Shown here: piece by piece, positions 53,798 to 62,852 of the stretch
Layout of the letters: the number at the start of each line of letters is the position of its first letter
Position numbering within the stretch: the first letter of the stretch is position 1
Origin: Haloferula sp. BvORR071
GTDB taxonomy: Bacteria > Verrucomicrobiota > Verrucomicrobiia > Verrucomicrobiales > Akkermansiaceae
Direction: 5' to 3'
DNA length: 64,000 nucleotides
Assembly (NCBI RefSeq): GCF_000739615.1
Contig: NZ_BATP01000060.1
Location: forward strand, 62,001 to 126,000
The notes under the pieces: model-generated
What the model saw: the letters and a program-made list of their open reading frames with translations, nothing else
The model's database searches: none
Told to the model about the DNA's origin: nothing
Made by a program: the position numbers and the translations under genes

Positions 53798-55572
53798 TGC
53801 GGTTCCTTCATGAATTTCTCCACTTCGCTGCGCGATGCCGCGGGGAAGGATGAAAGCCAGCGTTGCACCCCATCAGGATCATACTGCGCCCAGTTCGCCG
53901 CCAAGTTTTTCTGCGCCCAAAGCTTGGCATTGCCCTCCGGCAAGCCTTGCACCCACTGGCTCGCAGCCTCGGGATCCTTGATGCCCCACTGAACTGCGAG
54001 ACTGGAGGCATAGTGAGTTGCATTCTGCGGTCTGGAGGCGAAGGGATCATTCGCCTGCGCTTCCTCCGGCTTGGCCGGCGCTTCGTTCAAGATCAGGTAT
54101 CGGATCGCCTCGCCCCGCAGCGAGGGATCCCCGCGCGAGTTGTTGTCGTCTCCGGCCAGGATCGTCGCGACTCCCATCTTCTTGTCCGCTGGCAGTGTGC
54201 GGAATCCAGAGGCGACCTCGGCCAGCTTGTCCTTGTCCCATTGAGCAAGGATGCTCATGTAGCGATAGCTGTTTCCCTTGGCCGGATCGTAGTTCTGAAT
54301 CTGTTCCAGCCACTCCGAGGGAGTCTCCGCTTTGACCTCCTCCGAGCGACCGGAGGATCGATCGAGCCACTTTTGGGCAGTCTCCCGCTCCGCATCGCTG
54401 CTGAGCAAGGCCAGCATCTTCTCGTTCTTCTCCGCATCGTGCCCGTAGGAGAAAAGATTCCTCAGCATGTTCTCGCGGACCTTCGGGTCGAGTTCCATCT
54501 CTCCCATCAGCTTCAGCGCCTGCTCGGGATTCTGATAGCTGAGATTGCGGATGGCCGTCTGCTTCAAGTTCTTGACCTGGTCCTCCGTGAAGCCCGCCGC
54601 GGCGAAGTCGCTGCGGAACCACTTCTCGGCGTTGTCGGGATTGATCAGGTTGTCCGCGATCCGGCCGAGCTGCCCGCGCCACTGCTCCGGCAGTGCGGTG
54701 AGATCGGACAGGATCACGTCGCTGATCTTCCCCGGATCACCACTGGTGTTGAAGGCCCGCTCCAGCGCCGTCAAGCCATCGGGCCGCTGCATGAGGGCGC
54801 GGAGTTCTCCCGTGGGATCGGACTCCAGCCGCTTGCCAAGGAGCATCCCCTCGGCCTGCAGGCGCAGGTTCTTGGGTAGGCCATTCAGTGCGGCTGCGAG
54901 TGCTTCCGGGGCCTTGGCCGCGATCTCGCGCAGCGCCTCGTTTCCGTAGTAGCCGGAGTTGTCGGGACTGCCGCTGGCGATCAGCTCGCGCAGTCGGGTG
55001 AGTGCCAATGTCGGGTTCGCCTTCGCGATCGCTTGCAGTGATTGATACTCCAGATTGGGATTCGGGTTCTCCTTGAAGTAGGCGAGCAAGGCCGCCGGAT
55101 CCTGCTTGGCCCAAGACTCGACGGCTCCCATCGAGTAGCCTTCACCCGCCTCCATCGCCAGCTTGAGCTTGCCCTGCGGATCTTCCGTCTGCCAGCGCTG
55201 GTTCACGATCTTGTTGAACAGCGTGAGGTCGAAACCCGGCTCGGATTGAAACCAGCGCCGGTCGATCCAGTCGCCCAGCTCTGAAGCGGGCAGGCTATAG
55301 GCGAGCGCGATCGTCGCCTGCATTCGTTCCTTGGATGAACTGATGCCGCGGATCGCCGCGATCTGGCGGCGCGCCTGGGGTGGGGGACCAGACTCCCTCA
55401 CGCTGCGCTCCGTGCGGGAGGCCGCCTTGGAACTCCTGGCCTCGGTGCCGCTGTTAGACGTCGTTGCACTGGCGGCCGATGATCCTCCGGCCAGTTGCCA
55501 GCCGGCACAGGCAGCGCCGATGAAGCCGGCACAGGCCAGCAAGCGGAATGGTGTGCGCGGGTTCGCTTTCAT
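53794..55572 (-). CDS. Secreted helical-repeat protein with W-A-x-x-D-P repeats (I)
   Basis: 592 residues from the ATG at 55572. N-terminal anchor or signal, a Ser-rich linker, then an all-helical body with degenerate repeats: S-W-A-K-Q-D-P-A-A-L-L-A, Q-W-G-I-K-D-P-E-A-A-S-Q-W-V and N-W-A-Q-Y-D-P-D-G-V-Q-R-W-L. The repeats look like a TPR-type solenoid. The same motif closes the visible part of the sigma fusion at the window start. Coupled by 4-nt overlaps to both neighbours. No named family recognised. Confidence 0.82.
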   Translation of the reverse strand: MKANPRTPFRLLACAGFIGAACAGWQLAGGSSAASATTSNSGTEARSSKAASRTERSVRESGPPPQARRQIAAIRGISSSKERMQATIALAYSLPASELGDWIDRRWFQSEPGFDLTLFNKIVNQRWQTEDPQGKLKLAMEAGEGYSMGAVESWAKQDPAALLAYFKENPNPNLEYQSLQAIAKANPTLALTRLRELIASGSPDNSGYYGNEALREIAAKAPEALAAALNGLPKNLRLQAEGMLLGKRLESDPTGELRALMQRPDGLTALERAFNTSGDPGKISDVILSDLTALPEQWRGQLGRIADNLINPDNAEKWFRSDFAAAGFTEDQVKNLKQTAIRNLSYQNPEQALKLMGEMELDPKVRENMLRNLFSYGHDAEKNEKMLALLSSDAERETAQKWLDRSSGRSEEVKAETPSEWLEQIQNYDPAKGNSYRYMSILAQWDKDKLAEVASGFRTLPADKKMGVATILAGDDNNSRGDPSLRGEAIRYLILNEAPAKPEEAQANDPFASRPQNATHYASSLAVQWGIKDPEAASQWVQGLPEGNAKLWAQKNLAANWAQYDPDGVQRWLSSFPAASRSEVEKFMKEPQ

Positions 55573-57137
55573 CGGTTGGGGCGGTTCAGATAGCCTTCGA
55601 GAGCTTGGCGGACTTGATCCGACAATTGCGCGCTGCCCATCCAGGCCCGCGCGGCTTCGGGATCGCGCTGGGCCCAGTTCGCGACCACATTGATGATCTG
55701 GTTGTCCCCGTGATGACTCATGCTGCCAGCCCATTCCGCAGCCTCGGCGTAGCTCTCTTCATTCATCAGCTGATAGACCAGGATTGCAGTCCCTTGGTCT
55801 TTCTTCGCTGGAGAGCTTTGCCCTTCGACCCAGTTGGCATAGGCTTCTGGATCCCGCTGTGCCCAGAGTGATGCTGTCCGTCCGAATAGCGTTTGGGTTT
55901 CAGGGCCGGCGCCAAGTTCCATCGCCCGCTGCGGATCTGCCGTGACCAGAGCCCCGAGCAGAGCGTCTGCCTGCTGGCTCTCGCCGGAACCCCAACGGGT
56001 GTAGCCCCCGCCGGGGCTGACTAGCCGTGCTCCCAGCTCCCATGGATTCGGGCAGACCTCGAACAGGCGCTTGGCGAGTCCGAAGGCCCGCTCGGGATCC
56101 GTCCTTGCCACGGCGGCACCGACATCCGCCAAGCGCTGCGCTGCCACTGCCGGTCCCTTGGTTTCTTCGGCCTGCGTGATCGCGGCTTCCAGATCCACCT
56201 TGAGCAAGCTGCTGAAGGCCTTGTCCTCCATCTTCCGCCGCATCTCCCCGGGTGGTGTGGTCTCGGCGATCCGGGCCAGTACGTCGGGGTGATACAGCGC
56301 CAGTGAGCTCACGAAGGAAGTCATCAAGGAGTCGCTACTCCCACGATAGCCTTCGTCGTCGCCGCCCTGGTTTTTCTGAAGCCAATCGTAGGCCGCCCAT
56401 GGATCGCGCACGCTCAGCACCTTGAAGAGACGGCTGTGGAAGCCGTAGCCCTTCTCCTTCAGGAAATTCATGATCTCCTCCGGATGCTCGCGGTCATCCC
56501 ACTTTGCCATGCCTTGCAGTGCATTGTCGCGGCCGCCCTCCGGTAGCTCGTCGAAGTGCTTCAGCACCCAGTCCGGATGAAATTCGCCGATGCCCCAGGT
56601 CACGTTGTTGATCCGGTCGGGATTGGTCGCGATCGCGGCATCCAGCGCGGCCTTGGGGTCATGGCAGGACCATGCCCACCACGCGTAGTGTTCGTCGGGA
56701 GTGCCTTTCGCCGCCGCCGTCGCTGCCAATGGATCGATCCGCGCCCAGTTGATGAAGATCACATCATTGATGTCATTGCTGCGGTCCTTTTGGTTGCGAT
56801 AGAATTGCCAGTAGGCGGCGATGTCTTCCTGGCTTGCATCCACCATCCATAGCGCCAGCCGGGCATAGAGATCCGTGTTGTCCGCCTTGAGCGACTCCAG
56901 GGTTTCCGTGGAGCGCAAACTGGTGGCGTTAGGGATTTCCTTGGCGAGATCCACCTGGCTTGGCGCGGCGGGTTTGTCGGAGCCTCGCTCCTTGCTGCCG
57001 CTTTTACTCGCAGAGGAATCCGCTGCACTTGGCGGCGAAGCGTCACCGCTCCCACCGCTGAACTTCTTCGCACCATAACCCAGTGCGAGACCGGTGATGC
57101 AACATCTTGCAAACAGGGCAATGGGTTTGCTTTTCAC
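55569..57137 (-). CDS. Secreted helical-repeat protein with W-A-x-x-D-P repeats (II)
   Basis: 522 residues. A short hydrophobic N-terminus and a Ser/Lys-rich linker, then a helical body with N-W-A-R-I-D-P-L-A-A-T, A-W-S-C-H-D-P-K-A-A-L, S-V-R-D-P-W-A-A-Y-D-W-L, L-W-A-Q-R-D-P-E-A-Y-A-N-W-V and N-W-A-Q-R-D-P-E-A-A-R-A-W-M. First gene of the unit 57137-52913. Paralogue of the next gene in architecture. Function unknown; an envelope scaffold or binding solenoid is inferred. Confidence 0.82.
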   Translation of the reverse strand: MKSKPIALFARCCITGLALGYGAKKFSGGSGDASPPSAADSSASKSGSKERGSDKPAAPSQVDLAKEIPNATSLRSTETLESLKADNTDLYARLALWMVDASQEDIAAYWQFYRNQKDRSNDINDVIFINWARIDPLAATAAAKGTPDEHYAWWAWSCHDPKAALDAAIATNPDRINNVTWGIGEFHPDWVLKHFDELPEGGRDNALQGMAKWDDREHPEEIMNFLKEKGYGFHSRLFKVLSVRDPWAAYDWLQKNQGGDDEGYRGSSDSLMTSFVSSLALYHPDVLARIAETTPPGEMRRKMEDKAFSSLLKVDLEAAITQAEETKGPAVAAQRLADVGAAVARTDPERAFGLAKRLFEVCPNPWELGARLVSPGGGYTRWGSGESQQADALLGALVTADPQRAMELGAGPETQTLFGRTASLWAQRDPEAYANWVEGQSSPAKKDQGTAILVYQLMNEESYAEAAEWAGSMSHHGDNQIINVVANWAQRDPEAARAWMGSAQLSDQVRQALEGYLNRPNR

Positions 57138-57503
57138 GGCAAGGAGGAAAGGGGACGAGACAGGGCGAGTCAGGTTCTCGCATAACAGGCCCGAGGCCTG
57201 CTCGGGCTGTCAATTTCATTCACAATGAACGATTGTCCCTCACGGATTATTCACCGGGACTTCTTGTCCATCATGCAGACAAGCGGGAGTTCTGCCTCCT
57301 TCTCACTCCAAACTGTTCCAATGGCTCGCCTCGTCCCAAGCTCTGCAGAAACGGCAATATCCTCCGATAAGGGCGGCGCAGGTCCCTAATATGAAAAGAC
57401 CCAAGGTTGACGCAGGAGCGTCTACCTTGGGTTCGGCCACAGGCGGAAAGGAACCCCCAAGAGGGTTCCCGTGATGAGTCACCGGTCTATCCGCCCACTT
57501 GGC
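57138..57503. other. Intergenic region with terminator and promoter of the repeat-protein unit
   Basis: 366 nt. It contains the terminator at 57394-57432 and a second hairpin near 57451-57471 (GGAACCC / GGGTTCC). A small TCATT/AATGA inverted repeat lies near 57213-57225, close to the start of the repeat-protein genes. No coding frame of credible composition. Confidence 0.5.
57394..57432 (-). terminator. Terminator of the Ldh-family gene
   Basis: Minus-strand stem ACCCAAGGT / ACCTTGGGT extended by an inner GACGC / GCGTC (loop TCCT), then C and a T4 run (A4 at 57394-57397 on plus), about 70 nt after the gene's stop. Confidence 0.78.
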
Positions 57504-58601
57504 TCACGCGATCGGCTCCAATGCCGCAATCGGCTCCAACGCCGCGACTCCGAGCTCTGCCGCCAGCTCATTGAACTCCGCGAGTTCAGCCGCCGTGAAG
57601 TGCAAGCCACCGGCCTCATCCGAACGCTTCCGCGCCTCGGCTTCAAACTGTCCCGGAAGGATACAGTCCTCATTGCCGTGCCCGAAGACATCCTTCAGCA
57701 CCTCGGCCAGGTTCTCCATCTGGTCGCGGCCCTCGGCGAAGGCATTGCCGGAGATCGCATCCGGGTGGATCACCTGGAAATAGAAAGCGGTGGTCGTCTT
57801 CTCGCCCTTCGGCGCGATCGTCGGGCGACCGCGCAGGGTCGGTAGCGAGCCCCCGATCATGCCGGCATAGAGCTCATTGATCAGGCACATCGCATAACCC
57901 TTGTGAGCGCCGAAGGGTAGCAGCGCCGCCACCTCATTCGGATCGAGCGTCGGCTTGCCGTCCTTGTCCACGGCCGCGCCGGGAGGCAGCATCTTGCCCT
58001 CGCGCTTGAGCGCCTGCACGCGGCCCATCGCCACGGTAGAGGTCGCCCAGTCGCTCACGATCGGGAAGCCTAGGGCGGCGGTGGTCGGGAAACCCCAAGA
58101 GTGAGGATTGGTGCCAAGCGTCGGATACTTGCCACCGAAGGGAACCACCTCCGCGAGCGAGGAAGTGCAGTTCGTGTAGGCGATGTAGCCGCGCTCCGCA
58201 GCCTCCATCACGTAGCCGCCGCCCCACAGGTAGTGGAAGGCATTGTCCACGCTTACCTGGCCGATGCCATATTTGTCGGCCAGCTCGATGCAGCGCTCGA
58301 TCGCACGGTAGGCCACGCTCTGGCCCAGCTTGCGGTTGGCATTCCAGATCTCGGAGCCCGCGAAGCGGCTCTTCACCACCTCGATCTCCGCGCCGGGCGT
58401 GCAGCCGCCGACCGCGCTGCCGAGCAGGTGGTCCAGATGCAGGGCCTTGAGGGCGTGGTGGGTGCGGATCCCATGTCGTGCCGCTTCCGCCGCCAGCTTG
58501 GCTCCCTCTCCGGCTTCATCCGCAGTGTAGCCGCGGGAGCGGTAGGCAGCTTCGACGAGACGATCGTGGGCAGAACGGGAAACCGTGAGGAAATCGGACA
58601 T
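57504..58601 (-). CDS. Ldh family (malate/L-lactate/ureidoglycolate-type) NAD(P)-dependent oxidoreductase
   Basis: 365 residues from the ATG at 58601. Family marks: an A-A-R-H-G-I-R-T-H helix near the N-terminus, V-D-N-A-F-H-Y-L-W-G-G, Y-T-N-C-T-S-S-L-A, T-L-G-T-N-P-H-S-W-G-F-P, and the late L-P-F-G-A-H-K-G-Y-A-M and G-R-D-Q-M-E. The fold is that of MDH/LDH2 enzymes, which oxidise 2-hydroxy acids without a Rossmann fold. The last 13 residues are a duplicated A-A-L-E-P-I from an 18-nt tandem repeat. Substrate unknown. Confidence 0.9.
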   Translation of the reverse strand: MSDFLTVSRSAHDRLVEAAYRSRGYTADEAGEGAKLAAEAARHGIRTHHALKALHLDHLLGSAVGGCTPGAEIEVVKSRFAGSEIWNANRKLGQSVAYRAIERCIELADKYGIGQVSVDNAFHYLWGGGYVMEAAERGYIAYTNCTSSLAEVVPFGGKYPTLGTNPHSWGFPTTAALGFPIVSDWATSTVAMGRVQALKREGKMLPPGAAVDKDGKPTLDPNEVAALLPFGAHKGYAMCLINELYAGMIGGSLPTLRGRPTIAPKGEKTTTAFYFQVIHPDAISGNAFAEGRDQMENLAEVLKDVFGHGNEDCILPGQFEAEARKRSDEAGGLHFTAAELAEFNELAAELGVAALEPIAALEPIA

Positions 58602-58901
58602 AGTGCAGGTGTGAAGGGTATGAAACCCCTTGCTGTCCGACAACTCAAGCGTGGATTCCGTTTCCAGCTAACCCTTTCGAGTAGGTGTCGGGGCTTTTCT
58701 GGAGGCGGCCAGCTTGCGCAGTCTGCAAAATGGTTTACTTTCCTTAAAGTTCACAAAACTCCACAGGTGGTATTGTTTTTTAACTGGTCATACCACATGT
58801 AGTGCAGGCTGCTGCAACGGCTTTGTCACCGGACTTTCCGGGGTAAGCTGTGCTTTGTCCGGATTCCCTCTCGGACTGAACCTCTAACCCGCTTCTGTCG
58901 C
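58602..58901. promoter_or_regulatory. Divergent promoter region between the Ldh gene and smc
   Basis: 300 nt with an AT-rich patch around 58735-58800. It holds an inverted repeat GTGGTAT (58767-58773) / ATACCAC (58790-58796) with a 16-nt spacer rich in T. Operator or promoter use is a guess. No coding frame seen. Confidence 0.45.
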
Positions 58902-61900
58902 ATGTATCTAAAATCGCTCGATATCCACGGCTTCAAGTCCTTCGCGGACAAGACCCGCATCGAATTCCACAAGGGCGTGACCGGCATCGTCGGCCCGAAT
59001 GGTTGCGGCAAGTCGAACGTGGTGGACGCGATCCGCTGGGTGCTGGGCGAGACCTCGGCCAAGGCCCTGCGCGGCGGTGAAATGGCGGACGTCATCTTCA
59101 ACGGCACCGAGAAGCGCAAGCCGCTCGGCATGGCCGAAGTGACCATGACCATGGCCGATTGCGAGGCGGCGCTGAAGGTCGACTACAATGAGGTCTCCCT
59201 GACCCGCCGGGTCTTCCGCGATGGCAAGTCGGAGTACCGCATCAACGGCACGCTCTGCCGCCTGAAGGACATCCATGACCTGCTCATGGACACTGGGATC
59301 GGCCGCACCGCCTATTCGATCATGGCACAGGGCCAGATCGACCAGATCCTTTCGTCCAAGCCGGAAGAGCGCCGCGCGGTCTTCGAGGAAGCCGCGGGCA
59401 TCACCAAGTACAAGCGCGAGAAGAAGGAAGCCCTGCGCAAGCTGGAGTTCACCGAGGCCAATCTGCTGCGCGTCTCCGACGTGCTGGCGGAGCAGGAGCG
59501 CCGCATGAACTCGCTCAAGCGCCAAGTCGCCAAGGCCCGCCGCTACCAGGCGCTGGCCGGTGATGTGCGGGTGCTCGACACCCACCTCGCGCACAAGAAG
59601 TTCGTCGAGTTCACCGCCGAGCGCGATGAGCTCAAGACCTCGATCCGCTCGCTTGAAGCAACCGAGTCCGAGCTTGAGCGCCTGATGGCCCCGAAGGAAG
59701 AAGCCGTGGCCGATGCCCGCTTCAATGCCCGCAATTTCGAAGGCGAGCTGGCCGACCTGCGGCAGCAACTGAACTCGCACCGCAACCAATTGTCCGCCGC
59801 GCAAGGCCGCGTCGCCTTCAACGAAGAGCGGAAGGCCGAGCTTGAAGGCCGCATCTCCCAGAACCGCGAGGAGATCGCGAGCACCCACGAGAAGCTGGCC
59901 CAGCAGGAGTTCGACGTCGTCGCCGCCAACGAAGCGCTGGAGCAGCTCGCCCGCCGCATCGCCGAGCAGGAAATCCAATTGGGTGACCACGAAGAGCGCA
60001 CCCGCATGGCCCGCGGTGAACGCGAGCAGATCGAAGCCCAGCTTCGTGAAGCCCGCGCCGAGGCCAACCGCGCGCAGACGATCATCGCCGCCATGCAGGC
60101 GAAGATCGAAAGCTCGCTGGCCCAGCTTGAGACCAGCCGCGAGCGTGCCCGCATGCTCGCCGATGAAGAGCAGCGCTTGAACCTCGAGAGCGAGGAAACG
60201 AGCGAGATGCGCAACCAGATCGCCACGGAGCTCGACGAGCATTCGGCCCGCACCACCGAGCTGGAGGAAGCTTTCCAACGGGCCGAGCGCGGCTACCAGC
60301 ACACCCGCGGCGATCTCGATGCCGCCCGCACCGCTGCCGCCGAAGCTCACAAGACTCTCTCCCAGCGTGCCTCGCGCCTGCAGGTGGTAAAGCAACTTGT
60401 CGCCAGCGGTGAAGGCTTTGAGAAGGGAACCCGCAAGGTGCTCGATGGCCTCGACGATGCGGAGCGCTTCAAGCCTGGCATCCACGGCGTGCTTGCTGGC
60501 TTCATCGAAGCGGACCGCGCCTGCGCCCGCGCGATCGAAACTGCTCTTGGCAAGAACCTGCAAGCGGTGCTCGTGGCCGATGAGAAACTTGCCGATGCGA
60601 TCATTTCGCGTCTCACCGAGAAGCGTCTGGGTGTGGCGGCGATCCTGCCGGAAACCTTCGTCGGCTACTCCACTGGCACCCAGATGGAAGCGGTGCCGGA
60701 AGGCGCGATTGGCTGGGCCTTGGATAAGGTGAAGTCGGATCCGCGCGTGGCCCGGGTGATGGAGCGCCTGTTAGAGAAGGTGCTGATCGTCCCGAACTAT
60801 GCTACCGCCATGCGCCTGCGCGGCTCGTTGGCGGATGTGACCATGGTCACCCAAGCCGGGGAGTTGGTCGGTGCGGAAGGTGTGATCAACGGCGGCGATG
60901 CCGGTGAGGGCAACGTCTCCGTCCTCGAGCTTGGCAACGAAGTCCGCGACCTGGAGAAGGAAGTCGATGGCCTGACTGAAGCCGAGGCCGCCGCCCGCCA
61001 GCGCGTCACGGATCTCGAGGCTGGCCTGGCCCAGCTTCAGGAAGAGATGGAAGTCTGCCGCGAGCGCATCCAGCGCCACAAGGTCGAGCTCTCCACCCTG
61101 CAAGGCCAGCTCACCCTCGCCGCCCGCGAAGTGGAGAGCGTCCAGACCAAGCTCGACAACGTCCGCTGGGAGCGCGGCGAACTCGACGCTCGCGAGCAAG
61201 CGGCACACGACAGCCGCAGCGGCCTCGAAAGCGAGCTACAGATGGCCCGCGAGCGTCTGGAAGGCCACGAGGAAGACCAGCGCCGCCTGCAATCGCAGGT
61301 CGAAGGTTCACAGCGCGACGAAGCCGAGTTTGCCCAAGCCCTCAACGAGCTGCGCACCTCGCTCGCGGTCGAGCGCCAGGCCAAGCATGCTGCGGAAGCG
61401 CAGCAGCAGCCGATGGAGGCCCGCCTCAGCGAACTCCGTGAACTTTCCATCCGCCGCGAGACCGAGATCGAGGCCTTTGTGCAGCGCATCGACTCCGCCG
61501 CGGCGGAGAACGCCCGCCTCGCCGAAGAGGTGGAGACCCACCAGTTGGAAGCGGAGGACCTCGCAGTGGAGATCGAGTCGCGCTCGGCCCGCCGCAATGA
61601 GCTGATCGAGGCGATCGACAAGGCTGAGTCCGAACTTTCCGAAGGCCGCCGCAAGCACGCCAAGGCTGCCGAGCAGCGCGGCCGTGAAGAGGTCGCTATC
61701 ACCAAGATCGAGCTCCGTCTCGAAAGTCTCGTCACCACCATCCTCGAGCGTCACCAGGTCGAGCTGGCCGCCTTCGAGCCGGACGCCCACGCGCTGCTCG
61801 TCTGCATCGCTTCCCAGAAGTCGCAGCAAGCCCGCGGCGGTCGCCAGACCTTCGTGGAGAGCGAGGACTCGGAGGACGAAGAGCCAGCGATCATCGTGGT

Positions 61901-62687
61901 CGATGCTTCGAAGTCCAGCAGTGAAGACGAACTGGAACTGCCGCCGATGATGACCGGCGAGCCGGACTGGCACTTCGTCGAAGCGGTCGTCAGCGATCTC
62001 AAGCGCCGCCTCGACTCGATGGGCCCGGTCAACGTCGACGCCATCGAGGAATACGAAGAGCTTGAAGAGCGCTACAATGAAGTTCGCTCGAACTACGATG
62101 ATCTCGTCAGCTCGAAGGCCAACCTCATCGAGGTGATCGAGAAGATCAACGAGGAGACCCAGCGCCGCTTCTCCGAGACCTTCGCCCAGGTGAAGATCAA
62201 CTTCCGCGACATGTTCAAGGAGCTCTTCGGCGAGAAGGGCCAAGCCGACCTGATGCTCGTCGACGAGAGCGATCCGCTCGAGTCCGGCATCGAGGTCATC
62301 GCCAAGCCGCCCGGCAAGAAGCTGCAGAGCATCACCTTGCTCTCCGGTGGTGAGCGCTCGATGACCGCGGTCGCGCTGCTCTTCTCGATCTACATGATCA
62401 AGCCGAGCCCCTTCTGCGTGTTGGACGAACTCGACGCCCCGCTCGACGAGTCGAACATCAACCGCTTCGTCAAGGTCCTCGACCGTTTCATCGATAACAG
62501 CCAGTTCATCATCGTCACCCACTCCAAACGCACCATGGCCCGCGCCGACGTGATGTATGGTGTGACCATGGAAGAGTTCGGCGTCTCCAAGCCGGTGGGC
62601 ATGCGCCTCACCAACTCCGACGACGTCGCCAGCAAGGGCGAAGCCAAGACCGCCGCCCAGAAAGCCGCCCTGCGTCTCGACGCCTGA
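58902..62687 (+). CDS. smc: Chromosome segregation protein SMC
   Basis: 1261 residues, slightly longer than usual. N-terminal ATPase half with Walker A G-P-N-G-C-G-K-S (32-39), a long coiled coil, the hinge around 500-660 (G-F-I-E-A-D, G-A-I-G-W-A-L-D, G-E-L-V-G-A-E-G-V-I-N-G-G), the returning coiled coil, and the C-terminal half with L-L-S-G-G-E-R-S-M at about 1146 and V-L-D-E-L-D-A-P-L-D. An acidic insert (S-E-D-S-E-D-E-E, residues about 987-1016) interrupts the coil near the C-terminal head. Compacts and segregates the chromosome with ScpAB. Confidence 0.97.
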   Translation: MYLKSLDIHGFKSFADKTRIEFHKGVTGIVGPNGCGKSNVVDAIRWVLGETSAKALRGGEMADVIFNGTEKRKPLGMAEVTMTMADCEAALKVDYNEVSLTRRVFRDGKSEYRINGTLCRLKDIHDLLMDTGIGRTAYSIMAQGQIDQILSSKPEERRAVFEEAAGITKYKREKKEALRKLEFTEANLLRVSDVLAEQERRMNSLKRQVAKARRYQALAGDVRVLDTHLAHKKFVEFTAERDELKTSIRSLEATESELERLMAPKEEAVADARFNARNFEGELADLRQQLNSHRNQLSAAQGRVAFNEERKAELEGRISQNREEIASTHEKLAQQEFDVVAANEALEQLARRIAEQEIQLGDHEERTRMARGEREQIEAQLREARAEANRAQTIIAAMQAKIESSLAQLETSRERARMLADEEQRLNLESEETSEMRNQIATELDEHSARTTELEEAFQRAERGYQHTRGDLDAARTAAAEAHKTLSQRASRLQVVKQLVASGEGFEKGTRKVLDGLDDAERFKPGIHGVLAGFIEADRACARAIETALGKNLQAVLVADEKLADAIISRLTEKRLGVAAILPETFVGYSTGTQMEAVPEGAIGWALDKVKSDPRVARVMERLLEKVLIVPNYATAMRLRGSLADVTMVTQAGELVGAEGVINGGDAGEGNVSVLELGNEVRDLEKEVDGLTEAEAAARQRVTDLEAGLAQLQEEMEVCRERIQRHKVELSTLQGQLTLAAREVESVQTKLDNVRWERGELDAREQAAHDSRSGLESELQMARERLEGHEEDQRRLQSQVEGSQRDEAEFAQALNELRTSLAVERQAKHAAEAQQQPMEARLSELRELSIRRETEIEAFVQRIDSAAAENARLAEEVETHQLEAEDLAVEIESRSARRNELIEAIDKAESELSEGRRKHAKAAEQRGREEVAITKIELRLESLVTTILERHQVELAAFEPDAHALLVCIASQKSQQARGGRQTFVESEDSEDEEPAIIVVDASKSSSEDELELPPMMTGEPDWHFVEAVVSDLKRRLDSMGPVNVDAIEEYEELEERYNEVRSNYDDLVSSKANLIEVIEKINEETQRRFSETFAQVKINFRDMFKELFGEKGQADLMLVDESDPLESGIEVIAKPPGKKLQSITLLSGGERSMTAVALLFSIYMIKPSPFCVLDELDAPLDESNINRFVKVLDRFIDNSQFIIVTHSKRTMARADVMYGVTMEEFGVSKPVGMRLTNSDDVASKGEAKTAAQKAALRLDA

Positions 62688-62730
62688 GCCAGCGGCAAAA
62701 CTACAACGATTCTTCCGACAGAAGAGGGAT

Positions 62731-62783
62731 GAGGGACGGAGGGCAACCCGGGTGGGTCTGCTTTCCGTCCCTCAAGTTTTTTA
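62731..62783 (+). terminator. Rho-independent terminator of smc
   Basis: Ten-bp stem GAGGGACGGA / TCCGTCCCTC (62731-62740 with 62764-62773), a 23-nt loop, then AAG and a T6 run at 62777-62782. Confidence 0.85.
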
Positions 62784-62852
62784 ATTGGACTGCTGCGGCT
62801 TGCCGACAGCACAGCACCTCGGCGTCAGGCCATTGCCTCCTTCATTCGCGCC

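Noticed and set aside
58908-60563. 551-codon minus-strand frame
   Set aside because: Antisense to smc, which has intact ATPase and hinge motifs.
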